The notes below the pieces were generated by a model, which saw only the letters and a list, made by a program, of their open reading frames with translations, was not told the DNA's origin and did no database searches. From Symsagittifera roscoffensis (taxonomy: Eukaryota > Xenacoelomorpha > Acoela > Convolutidae), in NCBI RefSeq assembly GCF_963678635.1, contig NC_087071.1, positions 23,822,013-23,886,012 of the forward strand: a stretch of 64,000 nt of DNA. Direction: 5' to 3'. Within the stretch, counting starts at the first letter, position 1, and the number at the start of each line of letters is the position of its first letter. The translations under genes and the position numbers were made by a program. Shown piece after piece: positions 42,938 through 56,070 of this stretch.

Positions 42938-45900
42938 CGAAACTGATCAATTGTACAACTTCCCTTCCAAATCGATTGAGGAGGGAGAAAATATGGATTT
43001 TTCATCGGCTTATTTTGAGTATAGCCTAGATTCATTCAAAATTAAACTTATTACTAAAGAAATATCAATTGAAACCTTAATTTTGCTTAATTAACAGCAT
43101 ATACAAATGCAATCCCGCATAAAAAATGTAAAACCAATTTTATTTTTGCGCGTTTGTATGAAATGCACATTTTATACAGAATCATGTTTCAGAAACAATA
43201 CATGCTTGGGGAGGGGATTCCACGGTAGGTCTCATAGGGGGGGAGGGGGGTTAGATTTTGCGGTAGATCACGACCTAATTTTTAAAAAAGATTTGTATTA
43301 AATTTAGATCGGAAATTGAGCGCAAAAACTGCTCAAAAAAGACCTCAGTCAGAAAGTTGCAACCCGCAGCAGTCAATTGAGGATATTTGCTTACCGCAAA
43401 GCTAAAAGTTTCAGAGGGATCCTTTCAGTTTTGGAAATCTAATTTCTCAAATATCAGTTTTCACATCAACAGTTTCAGACCAGATAGTTGAAAAAAATAA
43501 AAGCTAAATTGGAAAATTCAACTAGAACAAAAGTTTTTGATTGAGGAATTTTGCATTTTGCCGAAACAATTTCTCCGAAGCAATAATTAGTTGGGAATCT
43601 TTAAGGCTCTTCCCTCTGATAGGTTTTCTCGAGGAGGGCTTCCTCCTGATAGTTTCAGGGCTTTTTCCTGAAACAAAGAACCTTGCTGTTCTGACTTTCA
43701 AAGAAAATTTTGGGATTTTTTTTGGTCGAGAAAATCCCAATTTTAGTCGGGTCGAAACGTACCTGACAATTTGTTTTTGGTCGAAACATACCCAAATTTA
43801 GTCGAGAAAATTGAAACCTATCGAACTTTGGTCGACAAATTCGAAACATATCTTAACTGCGACGAACAATGTCGAACAATTTTTTGTTGGGTCGAGAAGG
43901 TCGAAACATACCAAAATTTGCAAATAAGTAAGTATTTGATCGAGCGGAGACTCTTTAGGTTCTTTTTATTTTTTGCGCCCAACCATCAATATTTTGAACT
44001 GAAATGTTTTCCCCTTTTTTTTTGAGGAAAATGACGATATACTTGTGCTCGGGATGGATTTTTTCAGACAAATTTAGATTTTTTAACAGGCATTTTTTAC
44101 GGATTTTTTTTGTCATCCAAAAATTTTGTTGTTTTGAATTCAATTTCAAAAAAATATTTTCACTGTGATCAATTTTCATAAGCTTATAGGTGTTTAAAGA
44201 ACTGCCAATTTGGCCAATAGAGACGATATATTCCAAGCTTTTCATGCGTAGGCGGAGATTTTATCCGTCTTTTAAATTGTTTCATTTCGATAACTGCAAG
44301 CTATTTGTTGTAATTGCAATTTTACTAGGAGCAAAACCTATGAGTTTTTTGTTTATGGCGTGTGAGGAATGATTTCAAAAAAATTTCATTTTTTTTAGTT
44401 TTTCACATTTTTCTTAATTTTTCACATTGTTTATAAAAAATTGTCATTATTTTACAGCGAACACTGATTCATAGGTTTTTCAAAACAGTCGAAACAGTCA
44501 GGTTTTTGCCTTGATACGAGCAATCTTTTTTTGCTTCAATATGTTTGAATAAAAATTTTCAAGCAAATTTAGTACCAGCTCAAATACTTTTGTTCACAAT
44601 TTTATATAGACATAAAAATAGCCGAATGGGCTCAGATTATAGATCGCAGCTGAATTCTTCAAAAATTTTTCAGCCTAAACTGCTCGTATCAGGACTTTTA
44701 AGTTCGATGCAGTAGTCTTCATTTTATGAAGTGGATGAAAATTTCAGAAGAAAACTTAAAAATATTAAAATTCATTTTTTTTTGAAAATCATGACCTCAC
44801 ATTCTATTTATAGTATAAAGTTATACGTTTTGCTGTTAGCAAAAAATTGAATACACTTACTATAATGCCTAAATTCCAATTGGAACAATTTCTAAGATAA
44901 ATTATATCCGTTTACGCATTAATAGCACAATTTATATTGCGCAATAATTTTCCCATGTTTTTACCAGTTTCGCAATTTTAAAAAACCCCATAATCTTACG
45001 AAAAATGAGCAGAATTGGAACATTTTTTGAAATTGAACTCAAGACAACAATACTTTTTGAATGATGTAGAAAATCTCGTCAAAAATTGCTTGTTAAAAAG
45101 TCTAAACTTATTTAGAGAAAAAAATCACCCCGATTTCTACAAAATCACCCCGATTTTTTTTCGAAAGTTGCAACGAAAAGCCTCAGAGTTTTACTCAGAC
45201 CTGAAAAAAAACAAAAAGTAGCTCCAGTAAAAACGGACCACCTTCAAATTTTGTCCTTGATAGAAATCAGCTGAAGAACAAACCAAACCAATCAGTACAA
45301 TCAGTTGTTTTTTTTCTCTGCATTTATGCAGATTGAAAAATACAAAAAAAAGGAAAAATATGGGCAAAATAAGTAGAAAAAACCCTTTGTTTGTGTTTAA
45401 CAAATGGGGAAAACAATTTAACTAGAAATCCTCAAAAATAAACTCCTGAAAGACTAAGCTCTTCGACAGACATTAAATTGAGTGGTTGGTTCTTTAATCG
45501 ACTCTATCGTTGATTACACAGGCTTTTGATCAGATCAATTTCTTACTAAGGTTAAAGAACAACAAATGAATTAAAAGGCGCGTTTCAAACTATTGCTCCG
45601 CTATACTTACATAATGTGGCATGTCAACGTGCCAAAACTATCAAATGTGTGTTTACCGAAAGGTAATCTTTGACTTGATGGCTACATCCTCTCAAATGCT
45701 TAGGTTTTGCCGGTCATGAAAAATGTTTTTTTTACATTTATTTTTCACGACTGGCCATTTTGCTGCTTAAACATTTTTGATTAGAGAAAATTTTTTTTAA
45801 ATAGAAGTAAAAGTAACTACTAGAATGATCAGTTTAAAACTATCCTATGTGGAACAAGTTCAAAAAAATTTTCTATATATCCAATTAAATTTTCGATAAC

Positions 45901-48900
45901 CATCACTACAATCCTTAGAACAAACCAATAATGGCCCATGGCTAAAAGATACAATAATTTGTAAAGCTGAAACTATTTATAGTTTCAGCCAGAGAAGAAT
46001 AAATGTAACTTGGAAAGCAGTTGCTCTTCCTCCCCTCCATTCTCGCAAGAATACCAGCATATACTAGATCTATTGAGACTAAGAAATATAAGAGTAAGAT
46101 TCAGATCGGTATTGGCCCAAGAAGTTGCACGAATCTATCCCGCCGATAGTTAGATAGTGTGACGAACAGACGGTGTATCCTAACCGAAATTACTCTTAAA
46201 GAAAGCCACCCCCGACTTAAGAATTTTGTGCCTTGTTACCCGGGTTGAGGTACTCGACTTATGTTACGACTTTGAAAGTCGAGCAAGTGCAGTTGGCAAT
46301 TTTAAGTTGAGCACAAAGTCGAAACTGATCAATTGTACAACTTCCCTTCCAAATCGATTGAGGAGGGAGAAAATATGGATTTTTCATCGGCTTATTTTGA
46401 GTATAGCCTAGATTCATTCAAAATTAAACTTATTACTAAAGAAATATCAATTGAAACCTTAATTTTGCTTAATTAACAGCATATACAAATGCAATCCCGC
46501 ATAAACAATGTAAAACCAATTTTATTTTTGCGCGTTTGTATGAAATGCACATTTTATACAGAATCATGTTTCAGAAACAATACATGCTTGGGGAGGGGAT
46601 TCCACGGTAGGTCTCATAGGGGGGAGGGGGGTTAGATTTTGCGGTAGATCACGACCTAATTTTTAAAAAAGATTTGTATTAAATTTAGATCGGAAATTGA
46701 GCGCAAAAACTGCTCAAAAAAGACCTCAGTCAGAAAGTTTCAACCCGCAGCAGTCAATTGAGGATATTTGCTTACCGCAAAGCTAAAAGTTTCAGAGGGA
46801 TCCTTTCAGTTTTGGAAATCTAATTTCTCAAATATCAGTTTTCACATCAACAGTTTCAGACCAGATAGTTGAAAAAAATAAAAGCTAAATTGGAAAATTC
46901 AACTAGAACAAAAGTTTTTGATTGAGGAATTTTGCATTTTGCCGAAACAATTTCTCCGAAGCAATAATTAGTTGGGAATCTTTAAGGCTCTTCCCTCTGA
47001 TAGGTTTTCTCGAGGAGGGCTTCCTCCTGATAGTTTCAGGGCTTTTTCCTGAAACAAAGAACCTTGCTGTTCTGACTTTCAAAGAAAATTTTGGGATTTT
47101 TTTGGTCGAGAAAATCCCAATTTTAGTCGGGTCGAAACGTACCTGAAAATTTGTTTTTGGTCGAAACATACCCAACTTTAGTCGAGAAAATTGAAACCTA
47201 TCGAACTTTGGTCGACAAATTCGAAACATATCTTAACTGCGACGAACAATGTCGAACAATTTTTTGTTGGGTCGAGAAGGTCGAAACATACCAAAATTTG
47301 CAAATAAGTAAGTATTTGATCGAGCGGAGACTCTTTAGGTTCTTTTTATTTTTTGCGCCCAACCATCAATATTTTGAACTGAAATGTTTTCCCCTTTTTT
47401 TGAGGAAAATGACGATATACTTGTGCTCGGGATGGATTTTTTCAGACAAATTTAGATTTTTTAACAGGCATTTTTCACGGATTTTTTTTTGTCATCCAAA
47501 AATTTTGTTGTTTTGAATTCAATTTCAAAAAAATATTTTCACTGTGATCAATTTTCATAAGCTTATAGGTGTTTAAAGAACTGCCAATTTGGCCAATAGA
47601 GACGATATATTCCAAGCTTTTCATGCGTAGGCGGAGATTTTATCCGTCTTTTAAATTGTTTCATTTCGATAACTGCAAGCTATTTGTTGTAATTGCAATT
47701 TTACTAGGAGCAAAACCTATGAGTTTTTTGTTTATGGCGTGTGAGGAATGATTTCAAAAAAATTTCATTTTTTTTAGTTTTTCACATTTTTCTTAATTTT
47801 TCACATTGTTTATAAAAAATTGTCATTATTTTACAGCGAACACTGATTCATAGGTTTTTCAAAACAGTCGAAACAGTCAGGTTTTTGCCTTGATACGAGC
47901 AATCTTTTTTTGCTTCAATATGTTTGAATAAAAATTTTCAAGCAAATTTAGTACCAGCTCAAATACTTTTGTTCACAATTTTATATAGACATAAAAATAG
48001 CCGAATGGGCTCAGATTATAGATCGCTGCTGAATTCTTCAAAAATTTTTCAGCTTAAACTGCTCGTATCAGGACTTTTAAGTTCGATGCAGTAGTCTTCA
48101 TTTTATGAAGTGGATGAAAATTTCAGAAGAAAACTTAAAAATATTAAAATTCATTTTTTTTTGAAAATCATGACCTCACATTCTATTTATAGTATAAAGT
48201 TATACGTTTTGCTGTTAGCAAAAAATTGAATACACTTACTATAATGCCTAAATTCCAATTGGAACAATTTCTAAGATAAATTATATCCGTTTACGCATTA
48301 ATAGCACAATTTATATCGCGCAATAATTTTCCCATGTTTTTACCAGTTTCGCAATTTTAAAAAACCCCATAATCTTACGAAAAATGAACAGAATTGGAAC
48401 ATTTTTTGAAATTGAACTCAAGACAACAATACTTTTTGAATGATGTAGAAAATCTCGTCAAAAATTGCTTGTTAAAAAGTCTAAACTTATTTAGAGAAAA
48501 AAATCACCCCGATTTCTACAAAATCACCCCGATTTTTTTTCGAAAGTTGCAACGAAAAGCCTCAGAGTTTTACTCAGACCTGAAAAAATACAAAAAGTAG
48601 CTCCAGTAAAAACGGACCACCTTCAAATTTTGTCCTTGATAGAAATCAGCTGAAGAACAAACCAAACCAATCAGTACAATCAGTTGTTTTTTTTCTCTGC
48701 ATTTATGCAGATTGAAAAATACAAAAAAAAAAGAAAAATATGGGCAAAATAAGTAGAAAAAACCCTTTGTTTGTGTTTAACAAATGGGGAAAACAATTTA
48801 ACTAGAAATCCTCAAAAATAAACTCCTGAAAGACTAAGCTCTTCGACAGACATTAAATTGAGTGGTTGGTTCTTTAATCGACTCTATCGTTGATTACACA

Positions 48901-49601
48901 GGCTTTTGATCAGATCAATTTCTTACTAAGGTTAAAGAACAACAAATGAATTAAAAGGCGCGTTTTAAATTATTGCTCCGCTATACTTACATAATGTGGC
49001 ATGTCAACGTGCCAAAACTATCAAATGTGTGTTTACCGAAAGGTAATCTTTGACTTGATGGCTACATCCTCTCAAATGCTTAGGTTTTGCCGGTCATGAA
49101 AAATGTTTTTTTTTACATTTATTTTTCACGACTGGCCATTTTGCTGCTTAAACATTTTTGATTAGAGAACATTTTTTTTAAATAGAAGTAAAAGTAACTA
49201 CTAGAATGATCAGTTTAAAACTATCCTATGTGGAACAAGTTCAAAAAAATTTTCTATATATCCAATTAAATTTTTGATAACTATCACTACAATCCTTAGA
49301 ACAAACCAATAATGGCCCATGGCTAAAAGATACAATAATTTGTAAAGCTGAAACTATTTATAGTTTCAGCCAGAGAAGAATAAATGTAACTTGGAAAGCA
49401 GTTGCTCTTCCTCCCCTCCATTCTCGCAAGAATACCAGCATATACTAGATCTATTGAGACTAAGAAATATAAGAGTAAGATTCAGATCGGTATTGGCCCA
49501 AGAAGTTGCACGAATCTATCCCGCCGATAGTTAGATAGTGTGACGAACAGACGGTGTATCCTAACCGAAATTACTCTTAAAGAAAGCCACCCCCGACTTA
49601 A
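42839..49601. repeat. 3.38-kb tandem duplication
   Basis: Units 42839-46220 and 46221-49601 are about 99% identical over their length, differing in homopolymer lengths and scattered bases (C/A at 43759, A/C at 43790). Start GAATTTTGTGCCTTG, end CACCCCCGACTTAA. Each unit contains two diverged R1 copies (about 44033-44530 and 44683-45170, and +3379) and no gene that I can support. The short frames inside are parallel in both units and AT-driven. Confidence 0.95.
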
Positions 49602-50123
49602 ACTTATCTTTTGCGACCAAACAAGTCTCGAGCAGACCAATACTAATTTAGATTGATAAAAACCATTCATAGATTAGAGACATTAGATTAGAGAAAAAAT
49701 CAACAAAATGGTAGGCCAAATCGAAATTAGAATTAGCTTATTTCCACGTCTCAATAAGTCTAATCAAATCAAGCTAATACTAAAGCCCAAACTAGGTCAG
49801 AATAATGACGACAAACCAAATCTAAGCATCGGGAGGCAAAACCGTAGACTACGATTATTGGAGGTTATATGTCTGCGGTTGTTATAGCTTTGAGGCCTCT
49901 ATAATCCCAAGATGGATCCAATTTGACTACATGTGCTATTTAGATTTCTTATGTTTTGAAAAGTAATGAATTTTTTTCTTTCTTGCTTTCTTGCAATTAA
50001 ACACCAGTAAGGCTAATTTAAAAAAATGATAATTGCATGATAATTTTCTGAGCAGCTGACCCCAAAATTAAAGAAATTTTTGAGAGTGGCACTCATTCAT
50101 TTCATCAGCTGAAATAAAAAATA

Positions 50124-50544
50124 ATGTCTCATCTGTTCCCGACGGCATTGATTTTCTACGCAGGTGCGCATTTGTTTTTTCTTTTGATTGAAATTTTAAT
50201 TTTTGTTTTCATGATAATGGGATTTACTCAAGTATTCACATATTCACAGTTTTTTGGCGCAAACTGTCCAATTTTTTATGAATCGTTTTATATAAGTTTG
50301 AAAAAATTACGACAAGTTTCGGTTGAAAATATTGAAAAGAGTAGATAACAATTTTGATGATATAGTGTATGATAAATTATGATCGGGAGATCTCGTAAAC
50401 TGCATATTTTAATTCTAATTTTGCCCTGCAGTCCTGCTCGACTGCAAGAACATAGTTGCGCCCAATGCTCAACATGCAGATCAGGAGGTGACGCCAAAGA
50501 AGTCTTCGATGCGGCATTCGGCGAGAGAACAATTTTTAGCATAG
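50124..50544 (+). CDS. Two-exon mini-gene, copy 1: 50-aa candidate secreted peptide
   Basis: Exon 1 50124-50163 (ATG…TACGCAG|GTGCGC), intron 268 bp ending TTTTGCCCTGCAG, exon 2 50432-50544 to TAG. The spliced frame gives 50 residues beginning MSHLFPTALIFYAVLL, a signal-peptide-like start, then an Ala/Gln-rich part with TPKKSS and ending REQFLA. Exon 2 is about 50% GC in AT-rich surroundings and uses GC-ending codons. One cysteine only. A cleaved peptide hormone or a small secreted protein is possible; no family recognised. If the intron is retained, a 74-codon hydrophobic frame results. Confidence 0.6.
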
Positions 50545-51053
50545 CAAACGATTGGTAAAATTTGCTCACAGAATTCATTATTTAAAGTAATGCTCTTTTT
50601 GCTCAGCAACATGTGACAAGCCTCGATGTTTCAAAATACGTTTTCACTCGGGCCCAAATTAGAATTAGCTTATTTCCACGTCTCAATAAGTCTAATCAAA
50701 TCAAGCTAATACTAAAGCCCAAACCAGGTCACAATAAAGACGACAAACCAAATCTAAGCATCGGGAGGCAAAACCTTAGACTACGATTATTGGAGGTTAT
50801 ATGTCTGCGGTTGTTATAGCTTTGAGGCCTCTATAATCCCAAGATAGATCCAATTTGACTACATGTGCTATTTAGATTTCTTATGTTTTGAAAAGTAATG
50901 AATTTTTTTCTTTCTTGCTTTCTTGCAATTAAACACCAGTAAGGCTAATTGAAAAATGATAATTGCATGATAATTTTCTGTGCAGCTGACTCCAAAATTA
51001 AAGAAATTTTTGAGAGTGGCACTCATTCGTTTCATCAGCTGAAATGAAAAATA

Positions 51054-51474
51054 ATGTCTCATCTGATCCCGACGGCATTGATTTTCTACGCAGGTGCGCA
51101 TTTGTTTTTTCTTTTGATTGAAATTTTGATTTTAGTTTTCATGATAATGGGGTTTACTCAAATATTCACATATTCACAGTTTTTTGGCGCAAACTTTTCA
51201 ATTTTTTATGAATCGTTTTATATAATTTTGAAAAAATTACGACAAGTTTCGGTTGAAAATATTGAAAAGAGTAGATAACAATTTTGATGATATAGTGTAT
51301 GATAAATTATGATCGGGAGATCTCGTAAACTGCATATTTTAATTCTAATTTTGCCCTGCAGTCCTGCTCGACTGCAAGAACATAGTTGCGCCCAATGCTC
51401 AACATGCAGATCAGGAGGTGACGCCAAAGAAGTCTTCGATGCGGCATTCGGCGAGAGAACAATTTTTAGCATAG
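51054..51474 (+). CDS. Two-exon mini-gene, copy 2
   Basis: Exons 51054-51093 and 51362-51474, same structure as copy 1 at an offset of 930. The only coding difference I see is Phe5 to Ile. Exon 2 is identical in both copies, whereas the intron has at least seven substitutions (for example CAAACTGTCC against CAAACTTTTC). Confidence 0.6.
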
Positions 51475-51632
51475 CAAACGATTGGTAAAATTTGCTCACA
51501 GAATTAATTATTTAAAGTAATGCTCTTTTTGCTCAGCAACATGTGACAAGCCTCGATGTTTCAAAATACGTTTTTACTCGGGCCCAGGTTGCGGTTTTTG
51601 ATTTGGCTGTGGCGACAAAATTTTGATATTTT

Positions 51633-51797
51633 TCCGGTGTCGCCACCAAAGTTTGGCATTTCCAGAAATTGCAGACCGAGGAGATGTGCCACGCTACCGG
51701 CGCAACCCAGGAAAGATTTCTGCGGCCGGCGCGACCAAAATATTAAGGACTACAACTGGTACAACCGAAGAAAAGCTCACGGCGAACTTTCGTGATT
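51633..51797 (+). pseudogene. Relic related to the exon at 33.0 kb
   Basis: GCATTTCCAGAAATTGCAGACCGAG matches ATATTTCCAGACTTTGCAGACCGAG of 33141-33165. One frame keeps FGISRNCRPR, another keeps GKI…TKI…TTTGTTEEKLTANF, so relative to 33.0 kb there is a frame slip. GC-rich, no clear splice sites. Confidence 0.45.
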
Positions 51798-51907
51798 GTT
51801 GCATTTTTTTTTAAAATCTTTTTGATATATTAAATGTAATTTATGCAGATAAATTGGTGATAGCAATTTAACGAATTCTGTACGAATAAGTAAGACATTT
51901 TTCAGTG

Positions 51908-52342
51908 AGTGCCGGAGATCAAGCCGAAAAGACTTCCAGCCGAATCGTAAAATTAGAGACTTCAAGCCAAACATTTTGTCAAAAAGTCAAGAAATTTGAT
52001 TCAAAACTGCTCTGAAGAACTTCTTAATTTCAAGAATGTTCTTCACAAGTTAATGGTTTATATAGTTTTTGAGCCTCTAGTTGGTTTTTAATAATACTAA
52101 ATATTAAAACATTATTGAAGGGGTTTTTCATGAGTATAACTTAAACTTTTCAAAATCCGGCTGATTAAACTATCTCATGCCACTCTTAATTGGTACGTTG
52201 TCATGAATTAAGTTTATTAGAAACTAAAATTGCTTAAATTGTTGAAAAAAAAACAAAATTTTAGTGATGAAAATTTAACGTTTTCAGCTGCTTGTAAAGT
52301 TTAAATTTGGGTTTGAAGTCTCCGTCGGCTTGTTGTCCTAGC
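51908..52342. mobile_element. R2 MITE, diverged copy
   Basis: GTGCCGGAGATCAAGCCG at the left, GTCGGCTTGTTGTCCTAGC at the right. Inner AGTCxATAATAAG-like part is eroded. Confidence 0.65.
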
Positions 52343-53195
52343 ATAATTCAGCATAAAAATTTTGATCCAAGTTTGATTGAGGGTTCTGGTAAAAAGCAAG
52401 TGAGAGAACGTGGTCCCAAATTACATTAATTTTAGGCGAATACCGCAACTAACTAACTCAAAATAGGCCGGTCAGTCATTTTCACTCTTTTTCTTAAACG
52501 TAATTAACTTGCCTCATTCGCGCCGAAACTTAACTTTAATTGACATCATCAAAGCCATAAATTGAACAAATTTGAGGCTGTCTGTTTACATTAGCGACCT
52601 GTTTTGTTTCTTGAGACCCCTTTAGCACACTTGTACCACAATTTTTCGCTTTTGTATTTATTTTTCCTTTAATTTCTTATCTTAAAAATTCTTTTCCCTT
52701 TGTCCACCTCACATTGAGGAGAGTAAAAAAATCCTAGTGGCATCGTTTTTATGGTGTAATGAGGAGTTTTTTAAGGTTCAGTATGCAGACCCAAAGTGTT
52801 TATTTTAGCCTAATTAGTCCGCATGCTAATTTGTAACTATCAAAAATAAAATTGAAACTTGATTGCCAATGAAAACTCCAAGGATTGGGAACAAAGAAAA
52901 AACAGCGAAGCTAAATTATAAACTTTATTAGTCACATTGGTGAAATTAGGGTCTTTTATATATTTTATTATCTTTTATTTCATAGAAAAAAAAATCTTTT
53001 AAAAAAATCGAAAATCCCTTTTATCGAAATGGAATGTGGAATATAAGAAGAACTGAAACTTAATAAAAAGCGACTGCAAAAACAAACACCATAATGGAGG
53101 ATGTTAAAACAAACAAACTTAATTAAAGAACAATCATTAAATTAATCTCAACTACTAAAATGAATTTCTATTAATTGAATCTTTACGAGGCTAAA
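52343..53195. other. AT-rich sequence, nothing recognised
   Basis: No supported feature. Confidence 0.5.
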
Positions 53196-53830
53196 GTGTG
53201 CGCTGGATAGGCGCACAACTTTGTGTCTGTATATTCCTGGAGTCTAGAGACAAGCCTTCAAACTCTAAATATGTAAAAGAACTCAAAGAACAAAATTTCC
53301 GTGAATTCCTTGTAATGTAATTTTTGTCGGCACATTAACCTTGTTGCGAATATAAGTAGTTATTCCGGATTCCGCAAAGGTAAGCGGATTCCGCATTCCG
53401 CAAATATAAGTGGATTTTACAAAACTCTGCGGATTCTGCTTACAATTTATCGACTGAGCTTACAGTTTGCCGAATATGCTTACATTTTGCAGATTCCGCT
53501 TACATTTTGCGGATTTCATTTTTAGTTGCAGATTCCACGACTGCTTAAGCTTACTAAACACATTTTATGACGTGTTTATGGATTCCATAAACTGTTCCGG
53601 ATTCCGCAAAATTTAATGCGGATTCCACAAACTTTGTTGCGGATTCCGCAAGATTGCCTGTTTTTTGAGCAATTTTGAGCAACTCAGTGTTTTAGCTATT
53701 ATTCAGTGGAATTCAAAACAGCAATGAAGATCAAACAAAAATAGCAATGTTGCGGATTCCGCGACAAGTCTTTTATTGGCTTGTTGCGGAATTCGCTTAC
53801 AACTCACAAAATTCATAGGTTGGACTCGTA
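53196..53830 (-). mobile_element. R4 element copy
   Basis: GTGTGCGCTGGATAGGCGCAC at the left. Between 53360 and 53800 there are over ten GGATTCCGCAAA-type motifs in both orientations. Confidence 0.6.
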
Positions 53831-54299
53831 ATGATTCTAATGGATTATAATCGATTATTTTGTTGCAGAGACTGACTATAAAATTACCACTTTTCAACTA
53901 CTATTTACGAGTAATCAGTGCAGGCTTACTTCCAAATATCGCATTTGGACTTTTGTAGGAGATCATAGCTTCCAAGTCTGCTACTTATGTTGTTATAGCA
54001 AGATAATTGCTATCCATTTTCCGAGTATTAACAGAAACAGTTCAGAAGTCTTCGCATATTCCGATACCAAGATATGGCACACTCGCATACCAAATTATTG
54101 GCAAGTTCAGAAGTAATTATGTTGCGCTGGAAAGATAAACGCGATCTATAAAAACCTATTAAGATCGGTCCGGACTGTGAATTCTTAGTCAACTGTTAAC
54201 TTTGGCCAACTTTGAATATTTAAATATTAAGTCGCGGACCTCGACCAGTGAAATCCAGTTTTTGTTTGCTAAAAAATAACCAAGATAACACCCTGATGG
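53831..54299. other. AT-rich sequence, nothing recognised
   Basis: No supported feature. Confidence 0.45.
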
Positions 54300-54745
54300 G
54301 TCGACTTCTTCAAAAATTATCAGCAGCAGCATTTTTGCAGGGTTTAATTATCCCAAGCAGGGGCGAATTTTTATCCCAAGCAGATTATCTCAAGCCTGTT
54401 TGGAGAAAAAAAAACCTGGCAGATTTTTGCCTGCTTTGGTAAAAAAAATTTCTGCTCCGCAGGCAAAATTTTGAAAAGCCGGCCAAAAAAGACGTTTTTT
54501 TGGCACTTTCTGGAACATTTTTGACCAAACAAAAAAATTGCGTTTTTTTCTGCGCCGGCTCCCACCTCAAAATTAGCATATATTGGCGCCGAAGGCGCCT
54601 GTAGAATATTTTTAGGTCCGTCACCAAAAATGAATATCTCAAAATAGTACAAAGGGGGACCCTTTGGGTCGGCAGGGGGTCGAATCCCTGAAAAATAAAG
54701 GCGTCGTCTCCCCTCCCCCCCACCTCCCTAAATCTATCCCTGATC
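54300..54745. repeat. R5 repeat, larger copy
   Basis: Shares CCGCAGGC…ATTTTG, CGGCTCCCACCTCAAAATTAG and ATATTGGCGCC with 26290-26420. Contains palindrome GGCGCCGAAGGCGCC. Ends in a C-rich stretch around 54705-54730. Confidence 0.5.
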
Positions 54746-55468
54746 CCAACCAATGTTTTTTAATATAAAGCTTTTAAAATGTCCTTTTTAAAATGAAACA
54801 ACTTGCGAAGCAAAGATAGAAGTCTATGACTCAACTCTTGCCCGTTTGCTAGATTCAGTAGCTATCATATGGAATTATATTTCGTTCTACTTTCAATCCA
54901 AGCGCCCACAAAGGAGATCAATAACTTTCACTTCTATTCAGTAAAAGTTCGTCGCTTTTTACATAAAACTTTTTCATGGTCCTTGATTTTCAAATTGAAT
55001 TGCTGTCGAAATGGTTTCCTACATGATGAAAAATTATTACCAATCTAAAACTGTTTCACAACTAACTTCATTTAAGTACGGTGAGTCTAATTTAAGGGGG
55101 TTTAGTTTAAGATAAATTTAAGCTCTTTTCGCCATTAAAATTTTTAAGTGGATAAATCTGGTCACTTATGAAAAGATCTACGCCGAAATGTGAAAGACTT
55201 TACAATTTTTCCTATGTTTCCCTTTCTCTCTACAATTATTTGTCAGATTGCAAAATTTACGGAGAATATCCGAATTTGATTTAAATTAGTCACTCTAAAG
55301 AAACTCAAATCTTTTGGTTCTTTTGATTAGGAGTAGTAGAACAACAAACAATTTCCCACAGACGAAAAAATTGTAATTGTAAGACCTTTTTTTTGAATTT
55401 TATCCAGTTTTTTGATATTATTTGTTTCTGGCATTTTTTTGACAGACATCATGCTTTAGATGTGAAAA
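54746..55468. other. AT-rich sequence, nothing recognised
   Basis: No supported feature. Confidence 0.5.
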
Positions 55469-55950
55469 AGACTGCTTGTATATCAGGGCAAAGCCCTGAA
55501 TGTTCCGACTGTCGCTTATTTCATATCGAATAGTTTTTGGGAACAAAAAATTATGAAAGTCCATGAAAATTTTGGACAATAATGAAGTGTGAAACTTTGA
55601 GCCGTATGAAATTATTACGACCGATTAGCTAGCCTCAATTCAATGAAGAGCGATTTTGTTGTGCGGGATTATTCACCATGCATAAATAACTCGCGTTACT
55701 CTTGCTCTCAGCATTGTGAATAAACTCTTCAAAGCGCGCTTAATTCAGACCAGAACATGGCCAAGTTGGCAATTTCATATCCCCAGAATTTTACAAAAAA
55801 TGATCGGAGGTAAAAACATCTTTTTAAGTTTGAGCTCAAGAAGTCAATATCTTCAATGGAGTATAAAAAAAAATTTATTGAAAACTATTATTTCGATCGG
55901 CGAAAATTGTTTTAACAAAACACCACACGGAACATGAATATTCTGTTTTC
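55469..55950 (-). mobile_element. R1 repeat, diverged
   Basis: AAGACTGCTTGTATATCAGG with hairpin AGGGCAAAGCCCT and GTTCCGACTGTC; ends near CACCACACGGAACATGAA. Confidence 0.55.
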
Positions 55951-56070
55951 TTTGAAAAAAAGTAGAAAAAAATGCTGCTATATAAATTGAATTTCCGCGT
56001 AAACGTATATGTAATTTACTGCTCCCGGCTGAACAGCAGTGTTACGTGGTAGTTCATCAATTGCTACTTG

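Larger units (their letters stand above)
49724..51585. repeat. 931-bp tandem duplication carrying a mini-gene
   Basis: Units 49724-50655 and 50656-51585, starting AAATTAGAATTAGC and ending CACTCGGGCCC or TACTCGGGCCC. About 97-98% identical, with changes concentrated outside the two exons. Confidence 0.93.

Noticed and set aside
43522-49000. Several 60-120 codon frames inside the 3.38-kb duplication
   Set aside because: AT-driven, overlapping on both strands, no codon bias or domain. Their parallel presence only reflects the duplication.
50124-50348. 74-codon hydrophobic frame read through the mini-gene intron
   Set aside because: Most of it is the AT-rich intron, which differs between copies by several residues. 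The spliced reading has consensus sites and a conserved second exon. Intron retention is still possible.
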